A stretch of DNA of 64,000 nucleotides from Streptomyces sp. NBC_01283 (GTDB taxonomy: Bacteria; Actinomycetota; Actinomycetes; Streptomycetales; Streptomycetaceae): NCBI RefSeq assembly GCF_041435335.1, contig NZ_CP108430.1, forward strand, positions 7,908,001 to 7,972,000, in the 5' to 3' direction. Under the pieces are notes generated by a model. It worked only from the letters and a program-made list of their open reading frames with translations, had not been told where the DNA came from and ran no database searches. Made by a program: the position numbers and the translations under genes. The first letter of the stretch is position 1. Each line of letters begins with the position of its first letter. Shown piece by piece: positions 16,555-27,278 of the stretch.

Positions 16555-17532
16555 ATGAGTACACCGACTTCCGCGCCCGGCATCTCCGGCTCGCCCGGCC
16601 CCGTCTCCTCGCCCAGTCCCGTCCTCTCGGTCGGCCCCGTGGTCCTGCCGGCCCCCGACCGGGCCGTCGACCTGGAGGTGCGCGTCTCCGTGCCCATGAC
16701 CGGGAGCGACCTGCCGGTCATCCTCGTCTCGCACGGCCAGGGCTTCTCGAACCACCTCTCCTCGCTGAACGGCTACGCCCCCCTCGCCAACTACTGGGCG
16801 GCACACGGCTTCGTCGTGATCCAGCCCACCCATCTGAGCTCGCGGACGCTGAGCCTGGCCCCCGACACCCCCGGGGCGCCCCTGCACTGGCGGTCGCGCG
16901 TCGAGGACATGCGGCGCATCCTCGATCAGCTCGACGTGATCGAGTCCGCCGTCCCGCAGCTCGGCGGGCGCCTGGACCGGAGCAAGGTCGCCGTGGCCGG
17001 GCATTCGATGGGCGGGCACACCGCGAGCCTGCTCCTCGGCGCGCGGCTCACCGATCCCGACGACGGAACGGAGGTGGACCTGGCCGACCCGCGCATCAAG
17101 GCGGGCGTCCTGCTCGCCGCACCCGGCAGGGGCGGTGACGCCCTCACCGATGAGGTGGCCAAGAACTACCCCTTCTTCTCGACCACGGACTTCTCCACGA
17201 TGGCGACACCGACGCTCGTCGTCGCGGGCGACAAGGACGAGTCCGCGCACATGACGGTCGCGGGCGCGGACTGGCACGCCGATCCGTACGTCCTCGCCCC
17301 GGGCCCCAAGTCCCTGCTCACCCTGTTCGGCGCGGAGCACGGGCTCGGCGGAATCTCCGGATACGACGTCGCCGAGACCACCGACGAGAACCCCGGCCGG
17401 GTGGCCGCGGTCCAGCGGCTCACCAGCGCATACCTCCGCAGCGAACTCCGCCCCGGGGACTCCGCCTGGCAGTCGGAGCGCGACGCGCTGACCGCCGGTC
17501 CCGACCCGGTCGGACGGATCACGGTCAAATAG
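16555..17532 (+). CDS. Alpha/beta hydrolase (chlorophyllase/dienelactone-type)
   Basis: A 325-residue hydrolase with the complete catalytic set: nucleophile elbow VAVAGHSMGGHTASLL near residue 145, acidic residue in VVAGDKDES and histidine in FGAEHGLGGISGY. VILVSHGQGFSNH forms the oxyanion-hole strand. No signal peptide is visible; the N-terminus is rich in Ser and Pro. The substrate is probably an ester or a xenobiotic that also acts as ligand for the divergent TetR repressor, but this is inference. A weak GAAGGGGAA site precedes the ATG. Confidence 0.85.
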   Translation: MSTPTSAPGISGSPGPVSSPSPVLSVGPVVLPAPDRAVDLEVRVSVPMTGSDLPVILVSHGQGFSNHLSSLNGYAPLANYWAAHGFVVIQPTHLSSRTLSLAPDTPGAPLHWRSRVEDMRRILDQLDVIESAVPQLGGRLDRSKVAVAGHSMGGHTASLLLGARLTDPDDGTEVDLADPRIKAGVLLAAPGRGGDALTDEVAKNYPFFSTTDFSTMATPTLVVAGDKDESAHMTVAGADWHADPYVLAPGPKSLLTLFGAEHGLGGISGYDVAETTDENPGRVAAVQRLTSAYLRSELRPGDSAWQSERDALTAGPDPVGRITVK

Positions 17533-17688
17533 CGGCCGCCGGGCCGGTATCCAGGATGTGTCCAGCGAATACGCCAACCGACCTTTCATGCCGAAAAGTT
17601 GATGTATTCGGAAGGCGTGCCCAGTACGCTCCGTGCGACATTGACCACTCGCCGCACAGCGGCCACGCACGGCACGGGGGTAAGCCGG

Positions 17689-19779
17689 ATGGGCCGGGAA
17701 CTGGGCTTCGAGGGGCTCATCGACGACGAAGGCTTCTTTCCCAGGCTGCTGGGCCGGAACGCCAGAGGACGCGACGAGAAGCTGCTGTACGGGCCCGACC
17801 TGCCCGTCGTGCTGCTCACCGGCGGGCCGGGCATGGGCAAGCAGCGGCTCCTTGAACTGCTGCGGGACCGGCTGGGGCCCAAGGTGCCGGTGGCGCACGT
17901 GGACTGTGCGGACGCGCGGTTCGCGGAAGAGGCCGCCCGGCGCCCCTCCTGCCGCTCGGAGGCGACGGAAGCGATGTACGACGTCGCCCTGCGGATGAGT
18001 GAATGGGAGGGCCCGGGGGGAGCGCTCCCCACCCCCCGCTTCTTCGCCGGGATGGCGGCGGTGGCGGCGGGCGCGCGGCTGCGGCGGCGCGAACTGGAAC
18101 AGGAACTGGAGCGCTACCGCGCGCTGTTGCAGACGAAGAAGGGGCTCGGCCGGTTCGTCCGCAATGTGCTGACCGGTTATCTGTCCGCGCTCGCCGGGGT
18201 CGTCGCCCCCGCGGCGGCTCCGCTCGTGGGCGCCGCGCTGACGGAGTTCCTGGAGAAGCTGGCGCGCACCGGCGCCGAACCGGTGCGCGCCACCTACGGC
18301 GACTATCCCGGCGCCGCCGGAAGCGCCGGGACCGGACTGCGGCTGCTCGCCCACGACTTCCAACAGGGCGGTGAGGAAAGGAGGTTCGCGGAGGGCTTCC
18401 TCTTCCGCGCCCTGCGCGAGGACCTGGACGCCGCCTACACCGGAATCGGCGCCGCACTCACCCGCGTCGGCCGCCCCGCCGTACTGCTGCAGCACGCCAA
18501 CTGGCCCGTCGGCCGCGTACTCCTGGCGGCCGCGCTCGGCGACCGGGCCGACGGCCACCGCGAGCGCACGGTGGTCGTGGCGAGCGAGCGGATGGCGGAG
18601 CCGCTGTTCCTGGCCGACGAGCCACGCACCGAGGACCCCGCCGACTACCGGCCGGACCAGGAAGAGCCGCCCGGCTGGCAACGGCTCCCCGCCCGCGGCC
18701 GACTGGGGCAGGGCGTGCTGCTCCTGCGGATGCCGCTGCTCACCACGGAACACATCCACAAGGAGCTGCAGCAGCACACCGGCGGCGCCCCGGAAGCGGC
18801 GCGGCTGCGCCGGGCGCAGAGCGCGGTGCACCGCCTCTCGGGCCACCGTCCCCGGACGGTGCAGCGGCTGGTCGAGGCGGCCGGGGAGCTGCCGGAGCTG
18901 GACAACGACCGGGAGCTCCTCGACCAGCCCGCGGGCCTCGACGGGGAGTCCCGCGCCGTACGGGACGTCCTGCTGGCCGAGTTGGTGCTGAGGCAGCTGC
19001 CCGAGCGGCTGCCCGTCGAGCACACCGACCGCTGGCTCGACCTGCTGACGCAGCTCTCGGTCGCGCACACCGGCGACTGCGCCCGCGCCCTGCTGCGCAG
19101 CCCCGAGCTGGAACAGCTGGCCGGCGGGCTCAGCGCGGACGATGTGGGGCGGTATCTCCTGGAGAGCGGCTGGCTCCCCTGCGAGCGGCACTTCATCGGT
19201 GACTTCGGCCTCCGGCAGCTCCTGATGAGCAGGCTGCACGGACCGCCCGAAGCGGGTGCCGAATGGCGCCGCAACCACAGCCTCTTGCACACGCACTACC
19301 GCAGCAGGGCCGAGGCGCCCGACCGTGCCTTCGGCACCACCGCGGCCCACGGCCTCAACCACGACCTGGTCGCCAACGGCCCCGAGCGCGCCGTGCACCA
19401 CCTCGCCGCCCGGTTCCCGGCGGACGGAGCGGGCGCCGAGGAGTGGTGCGACCAACTCCTCGCGCTCGCCCAGGCCCCCGCACCCGGCGGCCACGACGAG
19501 CGGCACGCCCGGATGACGGTGGCCCGGGTCGACGGCACCAGGCTCGAACGCCAACTGGACGAGCTGCTGCACGCCGTGTGGCTCTGCGAGGAGCGCACCC
19601 GCCCGCCGGACATCGCCGCCGCGGACCGCATGGCGCAGCTGCTGCGGGAGCTCGCCCGGGAGTATGCCGGTGCCGCGCCGGTGCTCGCCGCACGGGCCGG
19701 TGTGTGGGACCGCAGGGCCCGCAACCGGCAGCCCCTGCAGTCCTGTTCCTGCACGGCCCACATCGGAGAGGGGAGCTGA
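17689..19779 (+). CDS. P-loop NTPase-like protein of unknown function
   Basis: A 696-residue cytoplasmic protein not assignable to a named family. Residues 38-57 read LPVVLLTGGPGMGKQRLLEL: a P-loop whose usual Ser or Thr after GK is Gln (GGPGMGKQ, residues 45-52), which would weaken Mg-nucleotide binding. No clear Walker B follows. Residues about 165-200 contain an Ala-rich, possibly membrane-associating stretch (YLSALAGVVAPAAAPLVGAA). The rest is charged and helical, resembling signalling NTPases with long helical arms. The stop is 4 bases before the next gene, so the two are translated as a pair. The start is ATG at 17689, preceded by GGGGG; earlier in-frame codons lack conservation signals. 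A role in sensing together with its partner is speculation. Confidence 0.7.
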   Translation: MGRELGFEGLIDDEGFFPRLLGRNARGRDEKLLYGPDLPVVLLTGGPGMGKQRLLELLRDRLGPKVPVAHVDCADARFAEEAARRPSCRSEATEAMYDVALRMSEWEGPGGALPTPRFFAGMAAVAAGARLRRRELEQELERYRALLQTKKGLGRFVRNVLTGYLSALAGVVAPAAAPLVGAALTEFLEKLARTGAEPVRATYGDYPGAAGSAGTGLRLLAHDFQQGGEERRFAEGFLFRALREDLDAAYTGIGAALTRVGRPAVLLQHANWPVGRVLLAAALGDRADGHRERTVVVASERMAEPLFLADEPRTEDPADYRPDQEEPPGWQRLPARGRLGQGVLLLRMPLLTTEHIHKELQQHTGGAPEAARLRRAQSAVHRLSGHRPRTVQRLVEAAGELPELDNDRELLDQPAGLDGESRAVRDVLLAELVLRQLPERLPVEHTDRWLDLLTQLSVAHTGDCARALLRSPELEQLAGGLSADDVGRYLLESGWLPCERHFIGDFGLRQLLMSRLHGPPEAGAEWRRNHSLLHTHYRSRAEAPDRAFGTTAAHGLNHDLVANGPERAVHHLAARFPADGAGAEEWCDQLLALAQAPAPGGHDERHARMTVARVDGTRLERQLDELLHAVWLCEERTRPPDIAAADRMAQLLRELAREYAGAAPVLAARAGVWDRRARNRQPLQSCSCTAHIGEGS

Positions 19780-19783
19780 GCTG

Positions 19784-21421
19784 ATGTTCCGGACCACCGC
19801 CGACTGGCTGCACGAGCACCTGTGGAACACGCTCCTGAAGAAGATCATCACCTGTGCCGTGGCGGCCGCCCTCGCCGTCGGGGCGTACGGCCTCGTCTCG
19901 AAGCTGACCGACGAGGCGGACAACTGCGCCGAGGGCGTCACCGAGTCCGGCGGCGAGTGCATCGGCGTCAACGGCTCCGGTTATGACTTCGGGGAGCCCC
20001 TGATCGCACCGGTCGCGGCCCGCATCGCCGAGGAGAACCGCCGCGTCGACAAACGGCCGCACGTCACCGTGGCGATGATGCTCCCGCTGCAGCCGGACTC
20101 CAAGGCAGAGCGGCGGCAGCTGCGCAGCGAGCTGCAGGGCGCCTTCCTGGCGCAGTACCGGGCCAACCGGGAGCCGGGGAAGCCGGTGATACGGCTGGTG
20201 CTCGCCAACCCCGGCAAGGACTACCTCCGACAGGACGAGGTCGTGCCGGACCTGGTGCGGATGGCACGCTCCGGGAGCGACAACCTGCGCGCGGTGACCG
20301 GCTTCAACCTCTCCCTGGACGCCACCAGGGACGCGGTGCGCAGCCTCACCCGGCAGCAGGTGCCGGTGCTCGTGGCGCGGGCCTCGGCGAGTTCCCTGGC
20401 CAACGAGGAGAGCAAGGACGGGACGTACGACTTCAAGGGTCTCGCCCGCATCATCCCCACCAACGAGGAACAGGCCCGGGCGCTCGCCGCCTTCAACGGC
20501 AGCCGCAAGGACCGCCGGACCGTCCTGGTCCGCGACACCCGCCCCGACCCGTACGTCCGCTCCCTCGCGCGCGCCTTCCAGGGGCTCCCGGAGGACGGCC
20601 CGCCGGGTCCCGACGACATGACCTTCACGTCCCCCGGCGTGGCCGACCCGGGCGACGTCGACAACCAGTTCAGGCCGACGGTCAACACGATCTGCAACTC
20701 GGGCGCGGACACCGTCTACTTCGCGGGCCGCTCCACGCACCTGCGTCTTTTCCTGAAGCGCCTGGCCCAAGAGGCCTGCGAGAACCGGAAGTTCACCGTG
20801 GTGTCCGGCTCGGACGCGGCCTCGCTGAACAACCGTATGACGGACGAGGACTGGGCCGATCTCCGTGACAGCTCCGGCAAACCGCGCATGACCGTGCAGT
20901 ACGCCGCACCGGCCCACCCCGACTCCTGGCGCACCGAGATTCGGCGCTGGCAGGACGACGAGGAGGACGGGACCGGCAAGAGGCCGCCCGCGTCGAAGGC
21001 CCCCGGCTCACTGCGTGATCCGCTGGCCGAGCTGAACCGGCTCGATGCCACGATCACCGCGCTGGAATCGGCGGGCCGCGACATCGGCGACGTGGAACTG
21101 GGCGACTCCCGCACCATGATGGTCCACGACGGGGTGCACACCGCGGTCGAGGCGATCCGGGGTGCGAAGCCCACCGGAGAGGCGGTCCCCTCCGCCGAGC
21201 AGGTGGGCAACCGCTGGGCCACGATGCAGTCCAAGAACCGCGTGAACGGCACGAGCGGCCGCATCTGCCTCACCAAGGCGGGCAACCCGTACGACAAGCC
21301 GCTCGCCGTCGTGGCCCTCAAACCCGGCACCAAGGCGGGGCCGGGCACGCTGGACTACGTGGCCCTGGCCTGGCCCACCGGAAAGCCGCAGCCGGAGGAC
21401 TGCGTCGTACGGGGCGGCTAG
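19784..21421 (+). CDS. Membrane-anchored solute-binding-like (periplasmic-binding fold) protein
   Basis: A 545-residue protein with a single N-terminal membrane helix (residues about 18-40, KKIITCAVAAALAVGAYGLV) and a large extracellular part. That part resembles type I periplasmic-binding proteins of the branched-chain amino-acid receptor group: VTVAMMLPLQPDSKAERRQL, VPVLVARASASSLAN, RTVLVRDTRPDPYVRSL, ADTVYFAGRSTHLRLFL. There is no lipobox and no ABC permease or ATPase nearby, which argues for a sensor rather than an importer. It starts 4 bases after the P-loop protein stop, so a direct functional link is likely. Ligand unknown. Confidence 0.72.
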   Translation: MFRTTADWLHEHLWNTLLKKIITCAVAAALAVGAYGLVSKLTDEADNCAEGVTESGGECIGVNGSGYDFGEPLIAPVAARIAEENRRVDKRPHVTVAMMLPLQPDSKAERRQLRSELQGAFLAQYRANREPGKPVIRLVLANPGKDYLRQDEVVPDLVRMARSGSDNLRAVTGFNLSLDATRDAVRSLTRQQVPVLVARASASSLANEESKDGTYDFKGLARIIPTNEEQARALAAFNGSRKDRRTVLVRDTRPDPYVRSLARAFQGLPEDGPPGPDDMTFTSPGVADPGDVDNQFRPTVNTICNSGADTVYFAGRSTHLRLFLKRLAQEACENRKFTVVSGSDAASLNNRMTDEDWADLRDSSGKPRMTVQYAAPAHPDSWRTEIRRWQDDEEDGTGKRPPASKAPGSLRDPLAELNRLDATITALESAGRDIGDVELGDSRTMMVHDGVHTAVEAIRGAKPTGEAVPSAEQVGNRWATMQSKNRVNGTSGRICLTKAGNPYDKPLAVVALKPGTKAGPGTLDYVALAWPTGKPQPEDCVVRGG

Positions 21422-21479
21422 CGACGGCAACGACCGGTGGCGTGGCCGGTCCGCGCGGTCCGCCCCGCGCGGCCTCGCC

Positions 21480-22052
21480 TCAGCGGACGACGTCGAAGAC
21501 GTTCTTCTGCAGGCCGTTGGCGTAGGCCTCGTGCTCGACGAGCCGCAGCTTCTGGGCGTCCTTGTCCGTGTCGCTGAACAGGCGCTTGCCCGCGCCGAGC
21601 AGCAAGGGGAAGACGAGCAGGTGGTAGCGGTCGATGAGACCGGCGTCGGAGAGGTTCCGGTTCAGGGTGGCGCTGCCGTGCATGATGATCGGGCCGCCCT
21701 CGGTCTTCTTCAGGGCGGCCACGTCGTCCAGGGAGCGCAGGATCGTGGTCTCTCCCCAGCCCGACACCAGGTCGCCCTCGGTGAGGCTGGTGGAGACGAC
21801 GTACTTCGGCATGTCCTTGTAGTCGGCGAAGTCCTCCATGCCCGGCCAGACGGGGCTGAACGCCTCGTAGCTGACCCGGCCGAGCAGCATCGCCGCGGCC
21901 TCCTGCTGCTCCCGGCCCTTGATCTCGAAAGCCTCCGGGAGGAACTCCACGTCCTTGAAGGTCCAGCCGGAGTTCCGGTAACCGGGCTCTCCGCCCGGAG
22001 CCTCCACGACACCGTCGAGCGAGACGAAAGCGGTGCTGATCAATGTACGCAT
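21480..22052 (-). CDS. Dihydrofolate reductase family protein (RibD C-terminal type)
   Basis: A 190-residue reductase of the RibD C-terminal/DHFR superfamily, often annotated as a deaminase/reductase. MRTLISTAFVSLDGVVEAPG is the first strand with its SLDG motif, AMLLGRVSYEAFSPVW the second conserved block, and IIMHGSATLNRNL the NADPH-binding segment. HLLVFPLLLGAGKRLF closes the fold. The substrate is unknown; real folate reduction is unlikely for this branch. GGAGAT lies 6 bases before the ATG. It is inserted on the opposite strand between the solute-binding-like gene and the caspase-like gene. Confidence 0.9.
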   Translation of the reverse strand: MRTLISTAFVSLDGVVEAPGGEPGYRNSGWTFKDVEFLPEAFEIKGREQQEAAAMLLGRVSYEAFSPVWPGMEDFADYKDMPKYVVSTSLTEGDLVSGWGETTILRSLDDVAALKKTEGGPIIMHGSATLNRNLSDAGLIDRYHLLVFPLLLGAGKRLFSDTDKDAQKLRLVEHEAYANGLQKNVFDVVR

Positions 22053-22688
22053 CTGAATATCTCCTGGTCGTGTGCTGCTCGTCGCTGCTCATCTTCACGG
22101 GTACGGAGGTACTGACCGCGGTCCACTCGGAAAGTAATCGGTCATCCTCAGCCCATGCAGCGGCGGCCCCCAGGAGGCCGGAAGGCATTGTCCGCTTCCG
22201 CCCGTTCGTTCTACCCTGACGCCGAGGCCCTCCCCAGCCCCCGGTCGGCCCGACCGCGCGGCTCGTGCTGCGTCGCCGCGCGGCAGGCATGCCGGCGACC
22301 AAGACCAAGGCTGCCGGGTCCGTACTTCCTCGCAGCGGACGCATGGACACCGGCCCGTCCCGCCGGCTGTCGCGTCAGGGGACCACTCCCGCGGATCCCT
22401 GCCGCCGACCGGTGCGGACACCCGCTCCTGGGGTACCAGGGGGAGCCTGCCCCCGGGAGCGTCGCGGCCGCCGCCGCTGAACCCGGCGGCGGCCGCGGGC
22501 TCCGGCTGCACCGACCACTGCCCTGACCACACCCCGCGTACCCGTCCTCCACGGTCCGACACCCCCGCGGCCCCACACCCGCCGCCCCATGGGGCACTTG
22601 TGAGGATGTTGAAGGCACCGGACCGTGAGAACCGTGCTGTTGAGCGGGCGGTCGGGGTGAAAGGGGGGCCGCCGCTGCCGCCCCCGAG
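22053..22688. other. Long intergenic region with GC hairpin, no clear gene
   Basis: About 636 bases between two divergent genes. Open frames here lack ribosome-binding sites and codon regularity. The only firm structure is the hairpin at 22464-22496. Promoters for the reductase and for the caspase-like gene must lie here, but none is convincing by eye. Confidence 0.5.
22464..22496. terminator. Perfect 13-bp GC hairpin
   Basis: GCGGCCGCCGCCG at 22464-22476, a 7-base loop, then CGGCGGCGGCCGC at 22484-22496. It looks like a terminator, but both flanking genes read away from it, so it may insulate them, end an unannotated transcript, or shape the leader of the + strand gene. Confidence 0.5.
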
Positions 22689-23933
22689 GTGAGCAGCGGA
22701 TACGGTGCTCTGGTGACTGTTGGGGAGGGGACGGTGCCTGGGACCGCGCTGCTGATTGCGGCGGCGCCGGTCGGCAAGGCCCGAATGGTGGATGCGGCCT
22801 CCGTGCTGCCCGTACTCGCGGCGGTGTCGCCGGCGGTGCTCGCCGGGACCGCGACCGCGAGTGTCGTGGAGCTCGCGGACCCGCTCGATCCGCAGACCGT
22901 GCTCACGCGGCTGCGTGCGGCCGCGCTTGCGCCGGGGCCGTTGACGGTGTATCTGGTCGGGCAACTGCATCTCGACCGCCGTCAGCGGCTGCAGCATGTG
23001 GCGCTGGCGCGGACCACGGCGGCGACGGTGCGCTACACCGGCTTCCCCTGGCACTGGATCGCCCAGGAGCTGCGGCTGCGCCCGCCGGGCAGCACGACCG
23101 TCATCGCCGACCTGCACGCGGACACGGACAGCTGGCAGCAGCTCGCGCAGCGCCCCCTGGACGTGGGGCCGGGCGTGGCGCTGTACGGGCGGATCGCTCC
23201 GGCGCCCGGCCGGCGTGCCGTCGCCGCACCCTCGTACATGAAGGCGCTCGCGACGGTCCTGCGGAGCGGGCACCGGCCGCCGCTCCCTGACCTGCACCAG
23301 CACGTCGCGGCCCAGACGGTGGAGGAGGGCGGCGCCGACAACATGCTGCTTTCCACAGGACCGGCCGTGGCGCCCTTCCCCGGCGGCGGCCCCGGAGCCA
23401 CCCGCAACGGGACACCGGAGCCCGCCACCCGGCAGGCGCCGGTGCCCGCCCAGCAGCAGGCTCCCGCCTCCGTCGCGCCCCCCTCGACGGCGCCGCGGAC
23501 GGACGGCGCGGACCCGCATGCGGCGATCACCAAGGCCGTGGAGGAGGGGCGGCACGGGGAGGCCGCGGCCATGGCGGCGGCCTGGGAGCAGGAGGCACTG
23601 CGTACGTACGGGCCCTCGTCGCCCGAGGTGGTGCACTGGATGGAGGTCCGCGGACACCTGGCGATCTTCGCCAAGGACCCGGGACGCAGCTGCGAGATCT
23701 GGCTGGCCGTGGTCTCCGCCCGGATCACGGCGGGCCAGGCCCCCGACGCCCCCGATGTCGAGGCCGCCGCGGACCTGGCCCACCACCAGTGGGAGCAGGT
23801 CCGCGACCCGGACACCGTCCGCGAACTCGGCCCGGCCCTGGTCGCGTTGCGGCGCCGCGTGCCGGGCCGTCAGCGCGGCACGGTGAACCTCGTCCAGCAA
23901 CGCCTCGTGCAGTTCCACATGCAGGTCGGCTGA
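22689..23933 (+). CDS. Caspase-like fold protein lacking catalytic residues, with helical C-terminus
   Basis: A 414-residue protein not matched to a named family. Residues about 18-165 follow the order of bacterial caspase-like (peptidase C14) domains: TALLIAAAP, a VVELADPLDPQTVLTRLRAA segment, LTVYLVGQLHLDRRQR and STTVIADLHADTDSW. In active members the third block holds the catalytic His (GHG) and the fourth the catalytic Cys (DCC/DSC); here they read GQL and DLH, so protease activity is unlikely. A Pro/Ala-rich linker (about 210-275) leads to a TPR-like helical domain. Start uncertain: GTG at 22689 or 22713, neither with a clear ribosome-binding site. The assignment is my inference from pattern order. 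Confidence 0.6.
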   Translation: MSSGYGALVTVGEGTVPGTALLIAAAPVGKARMVDAASVLPVLAAVSPAVLAGTATASVVELADPLDPQTVLTRLRAAALAPGPLTVYLVGQLHLDRRQRLQHVALARTTAATVRYTGFPWHWIAQELRLRPPGSTTVIADLHADTDSWQQLAQRPLDVGPGVALYGRIAPAPGRRAVAAPSYMKALATVLRSGHRPPLPDLHQHVAAQTVEEGGADNMLLSTGPAVAPFPGGGPGATRNGTPEPATRQAPVPAQQQAPASVAPPSTAPRTDGADPHAAITKAVEEGRHGEAAAMAAAWEQEALRTYGPSSPEVVHWMEVRGHLAIFAKDPGRSCEIWLAVVSARITAGQAPDAPDVEAAADLAHHQWEQVRDPDTVRELGPALVALRRRVPGRQRGTVNLVQQRLVQFHMQVG

Positions 23934-23953
23934 GGTCCGGGAGGCTCAACCGC

Positions 23954-25597
<1,644 letters not shown>

Positions 25598-25604
25598 TCA
25601 CAGC

Positions 25605-26795
25605 ATGAGCACTCCGGACATCCTCCCCGAGGACGAGCAGCTCGTCGTCAGCACGGTGCGGGACTTCGTCGACAACGAAGTGAAGCCGGTCGTCCACGAG
25701 TTGGAGCAATCCGACACCTACCCCGAGGCCCTGATCGAGCGGATGAAGCGCCTAGGCGTCTTCGGCCTCGCCGTCCCCGAGGAATTCGGCGGCACACCGG
25801 TCTCCACGTCCTGCTACGTCCTCGTCACCGAGGAGCTCGCCCGCGGCTGGATGAGCCTGGCCGGTGCGATGGGCGGCCACACCGTGGTCGCGAAGCTGCT
25901 GCTCCACTTCGGTACGGAGGACCAGAAGCGCCGGTACTTGCCGAAGATGGCCACCGGCGAGATCCGGGCGACCATGGCGCTCACCGAGCCGGGCGGCGGC
26001 TCCGACCTCCAGGCCATACGGACTTCCGCCCGCAAGGGGAAGAGCGGGGACAAGGACACGGACCCAGGCGGGTACGTCGTCAACGGGTCGAAGACCTGGA
26101 TCACCAACTCCCGCCGCTCCGGGCTCATCGCCCTGCTGTGCAAGACCGACCCGGACGCGAGCCCCGCCCACCGGGGCATCTCGATCCTGCTCGTCGAGCA
26201 CGGCCCCGGCCTGACCGTCTCGCGTGATCTGCCCAAGCTCGGCTACAAGGGTGTGGAGAGCTGCGAGCTGTCGTTCGACGACTACCGGGCGCCGTCCGAC
26301 GCCGTGCTCGGCGGGGTCGAGGGCAAGGGCTTCGCGCAGATGATGAAGGGTCTGGAGACCGGAAGGCTGCAGGTCGCGGCGCGCGCACTGGGGGTCGGCC
26401 GGGCCGCCTTCGAGGACTCCCTCGCCTATGCCCAGGAGCGCGAGACCTTCGGCGAACCGATCTGGAAGCACCAGTCGATCGGCAACTACCTGGCCGACAT
26501 GGCCACATCGCTGACCGCCGCGCGCCAACTCACCCTGTACGCGGCCCGGGAGGCGGACGCGGGCCGCCGCGTGGACATGGAGGCCGGCATGGCCAAGCTC
26601 TTCGCCTCCGAGACGGCCATGCAGATCACCCTCAACGCGGTGCGCATCCACGGTGGTTACGGCTACTCCACCGAGTTCGACGTGGAGCGCTACTTCCGCG
26701 ACGCCCCGCTGATGATCGTCGGCGAAGGCACCAACGAGATCCAGCGCAACGTGATCGCGAGCCAGCTGGTCAAGCGGGGAGGCCTGGACGCGTGA
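25605..26795 (+). CDS. Acyl-CoA dehydrogenase family protein
   Basis: A 396-residue FAD enzyme expected to make 2,3-double bonds in acyl-CoA. Motifs include FGLAVPEEFGG, MALTEPGGGSDLQAIRTSA (FAD contact), GYKGVESCELSFDDY, and the C-terminal RIHGGYGYSTEFDVERYFRD followed by IVGEGTNEIQRN, which carries the catalytic glutamate region. ATG at 25605 follows GAGGAGCG. Electrons would go to the ETF encoded at 38-39.8 kb. It is divergent from rox but separated by the RAE region; whether rifamycins affect it is unknown. Acyl chain length is not predictable. Confidence 0.92.
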   Translation: MSTPDILPEDEQLVVSTVRDFVDNEVKPVVHELEQSDTYPEALIERMKRLGVFGLAVPEEFGGTPVSTSCYVLVTEELARGWMSLAGAMGGHTVVAKLLLHFGTEDQKRRYLPKMATGEIRATMALTEPGGGSDLQAIRTSARKGKSGDKDTDPGGYVVNGSKTWITNSRRSGLIALLCKTDPDASPAHRGISILLVEHGPGLTVSRDLPKLGYKGVESCELSFDDYRAPSDAVLGGVEGKGFAQMMKGLETGRLQVAARALGVGRAAFEDSLAYAQERETFGEPIWKHQSIGNYLADMATSLTAARQLTLYAAREADAGRRVDMEAGMAKLFASETAMQITLNAVRIHGGYGYSTEFDVERYFRDAPLMIVGEGTNEIQRNVIASQLVKRGGLDA

Positions 26796-26855
26796 ACGAC
26801 GACACGTGAACGACGACGCGTGACGGCGAGGTGGGATCAGCGATGGCTCATGACC

Positions 26856-27203
26856 TCACTGGTGGCTCACCACATTGATGACCCGGCCATTGGGATCACG
26901 TACGAAGAACCGCCGCACCCCCCACTCCTCGTCCTGCAAGGGATGCACGATCTCCGCGCCGCTCTTGAGCACCGCCGCGTGCACCGCGTCCACGTCGTCC
27001 ACTTCGACACTCATGTCGGGCACGACGGGTGCCGTCTTGTCGTGGCTCATGAAAGTGACTTGGGCCGTGGGGTTGGAGGGAGAGCCGAGCGTCATGACCC
27101 AGCCGAGGTTCATGACCTCCTCGAACCCCAGAAGGCCGTAGAAGTCCCGGCTTTCCTCCATGGCTTCGGACCGGACATCGGGCATGGCCCGGCGAATGGA
27201 CAT
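26856..27203 (-). CDS. VOC family protein (single domain)
   Basis: A 115-residue glyoxalase/dioxygenase-fold protein. The order of elements fits one VOC repeat with dimer-forming halves: SRDFYGLLGFEEVMNLGWVMTL, VSVEVDDVDAVHAAVLKSG-like VEVDDVDAVHAA, and the end FFVRDPNGRVINVVSHQ. GCAGGAG lies before the ATG. It converges on the acyl-CoA dehydrogenase gene and precedes no obvious partner. Substrate unknown. Confidence 0.85.
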   Translation of the reverse strand: MSIRRAMPDVRSEAMEESRDFYGLLGFEEVMNLGWVMTLGSPSNPTAQVTFMSHDKTAPVVPDMSVEVDDVDAVHAAVLKSGAEIVHPLQDEEWGVRRFFVRDPNGRVINVVSHQ

Positions 27204-27278
27204 GGGTGGCTCCTGCCGGCAGACGGGATCGGACGTGTCCCTGATTCTCTCCGGGGGCGCGGTGGTCTACGCGTCGAG

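Noticed and set aside
16366..19971. A 1,200-codon open frame on the minus strand opposite the hydrolase and P-loop genes
   Set aside because: It is the mirror of G/C-ending codons on the + strand. Its product is low in hydrophobic order and rich in Arg, Gly, Gln and His, and the + strand genes carry clear motifs.
19784..21421. Calling the binding-fold protein an ABC transporter component
   Set aside because: No lipobox, permease or ATPase is nearby, and it is tied to a P-loop protein that is not an ABC ATPase.
22155..22526. A 123-codon + strand frame in the gap before the caspase-like gene
   Set aside because: No ribosome-binding site, irregular codon use and no recognisable motif; it also crosses the perfect hairpin.
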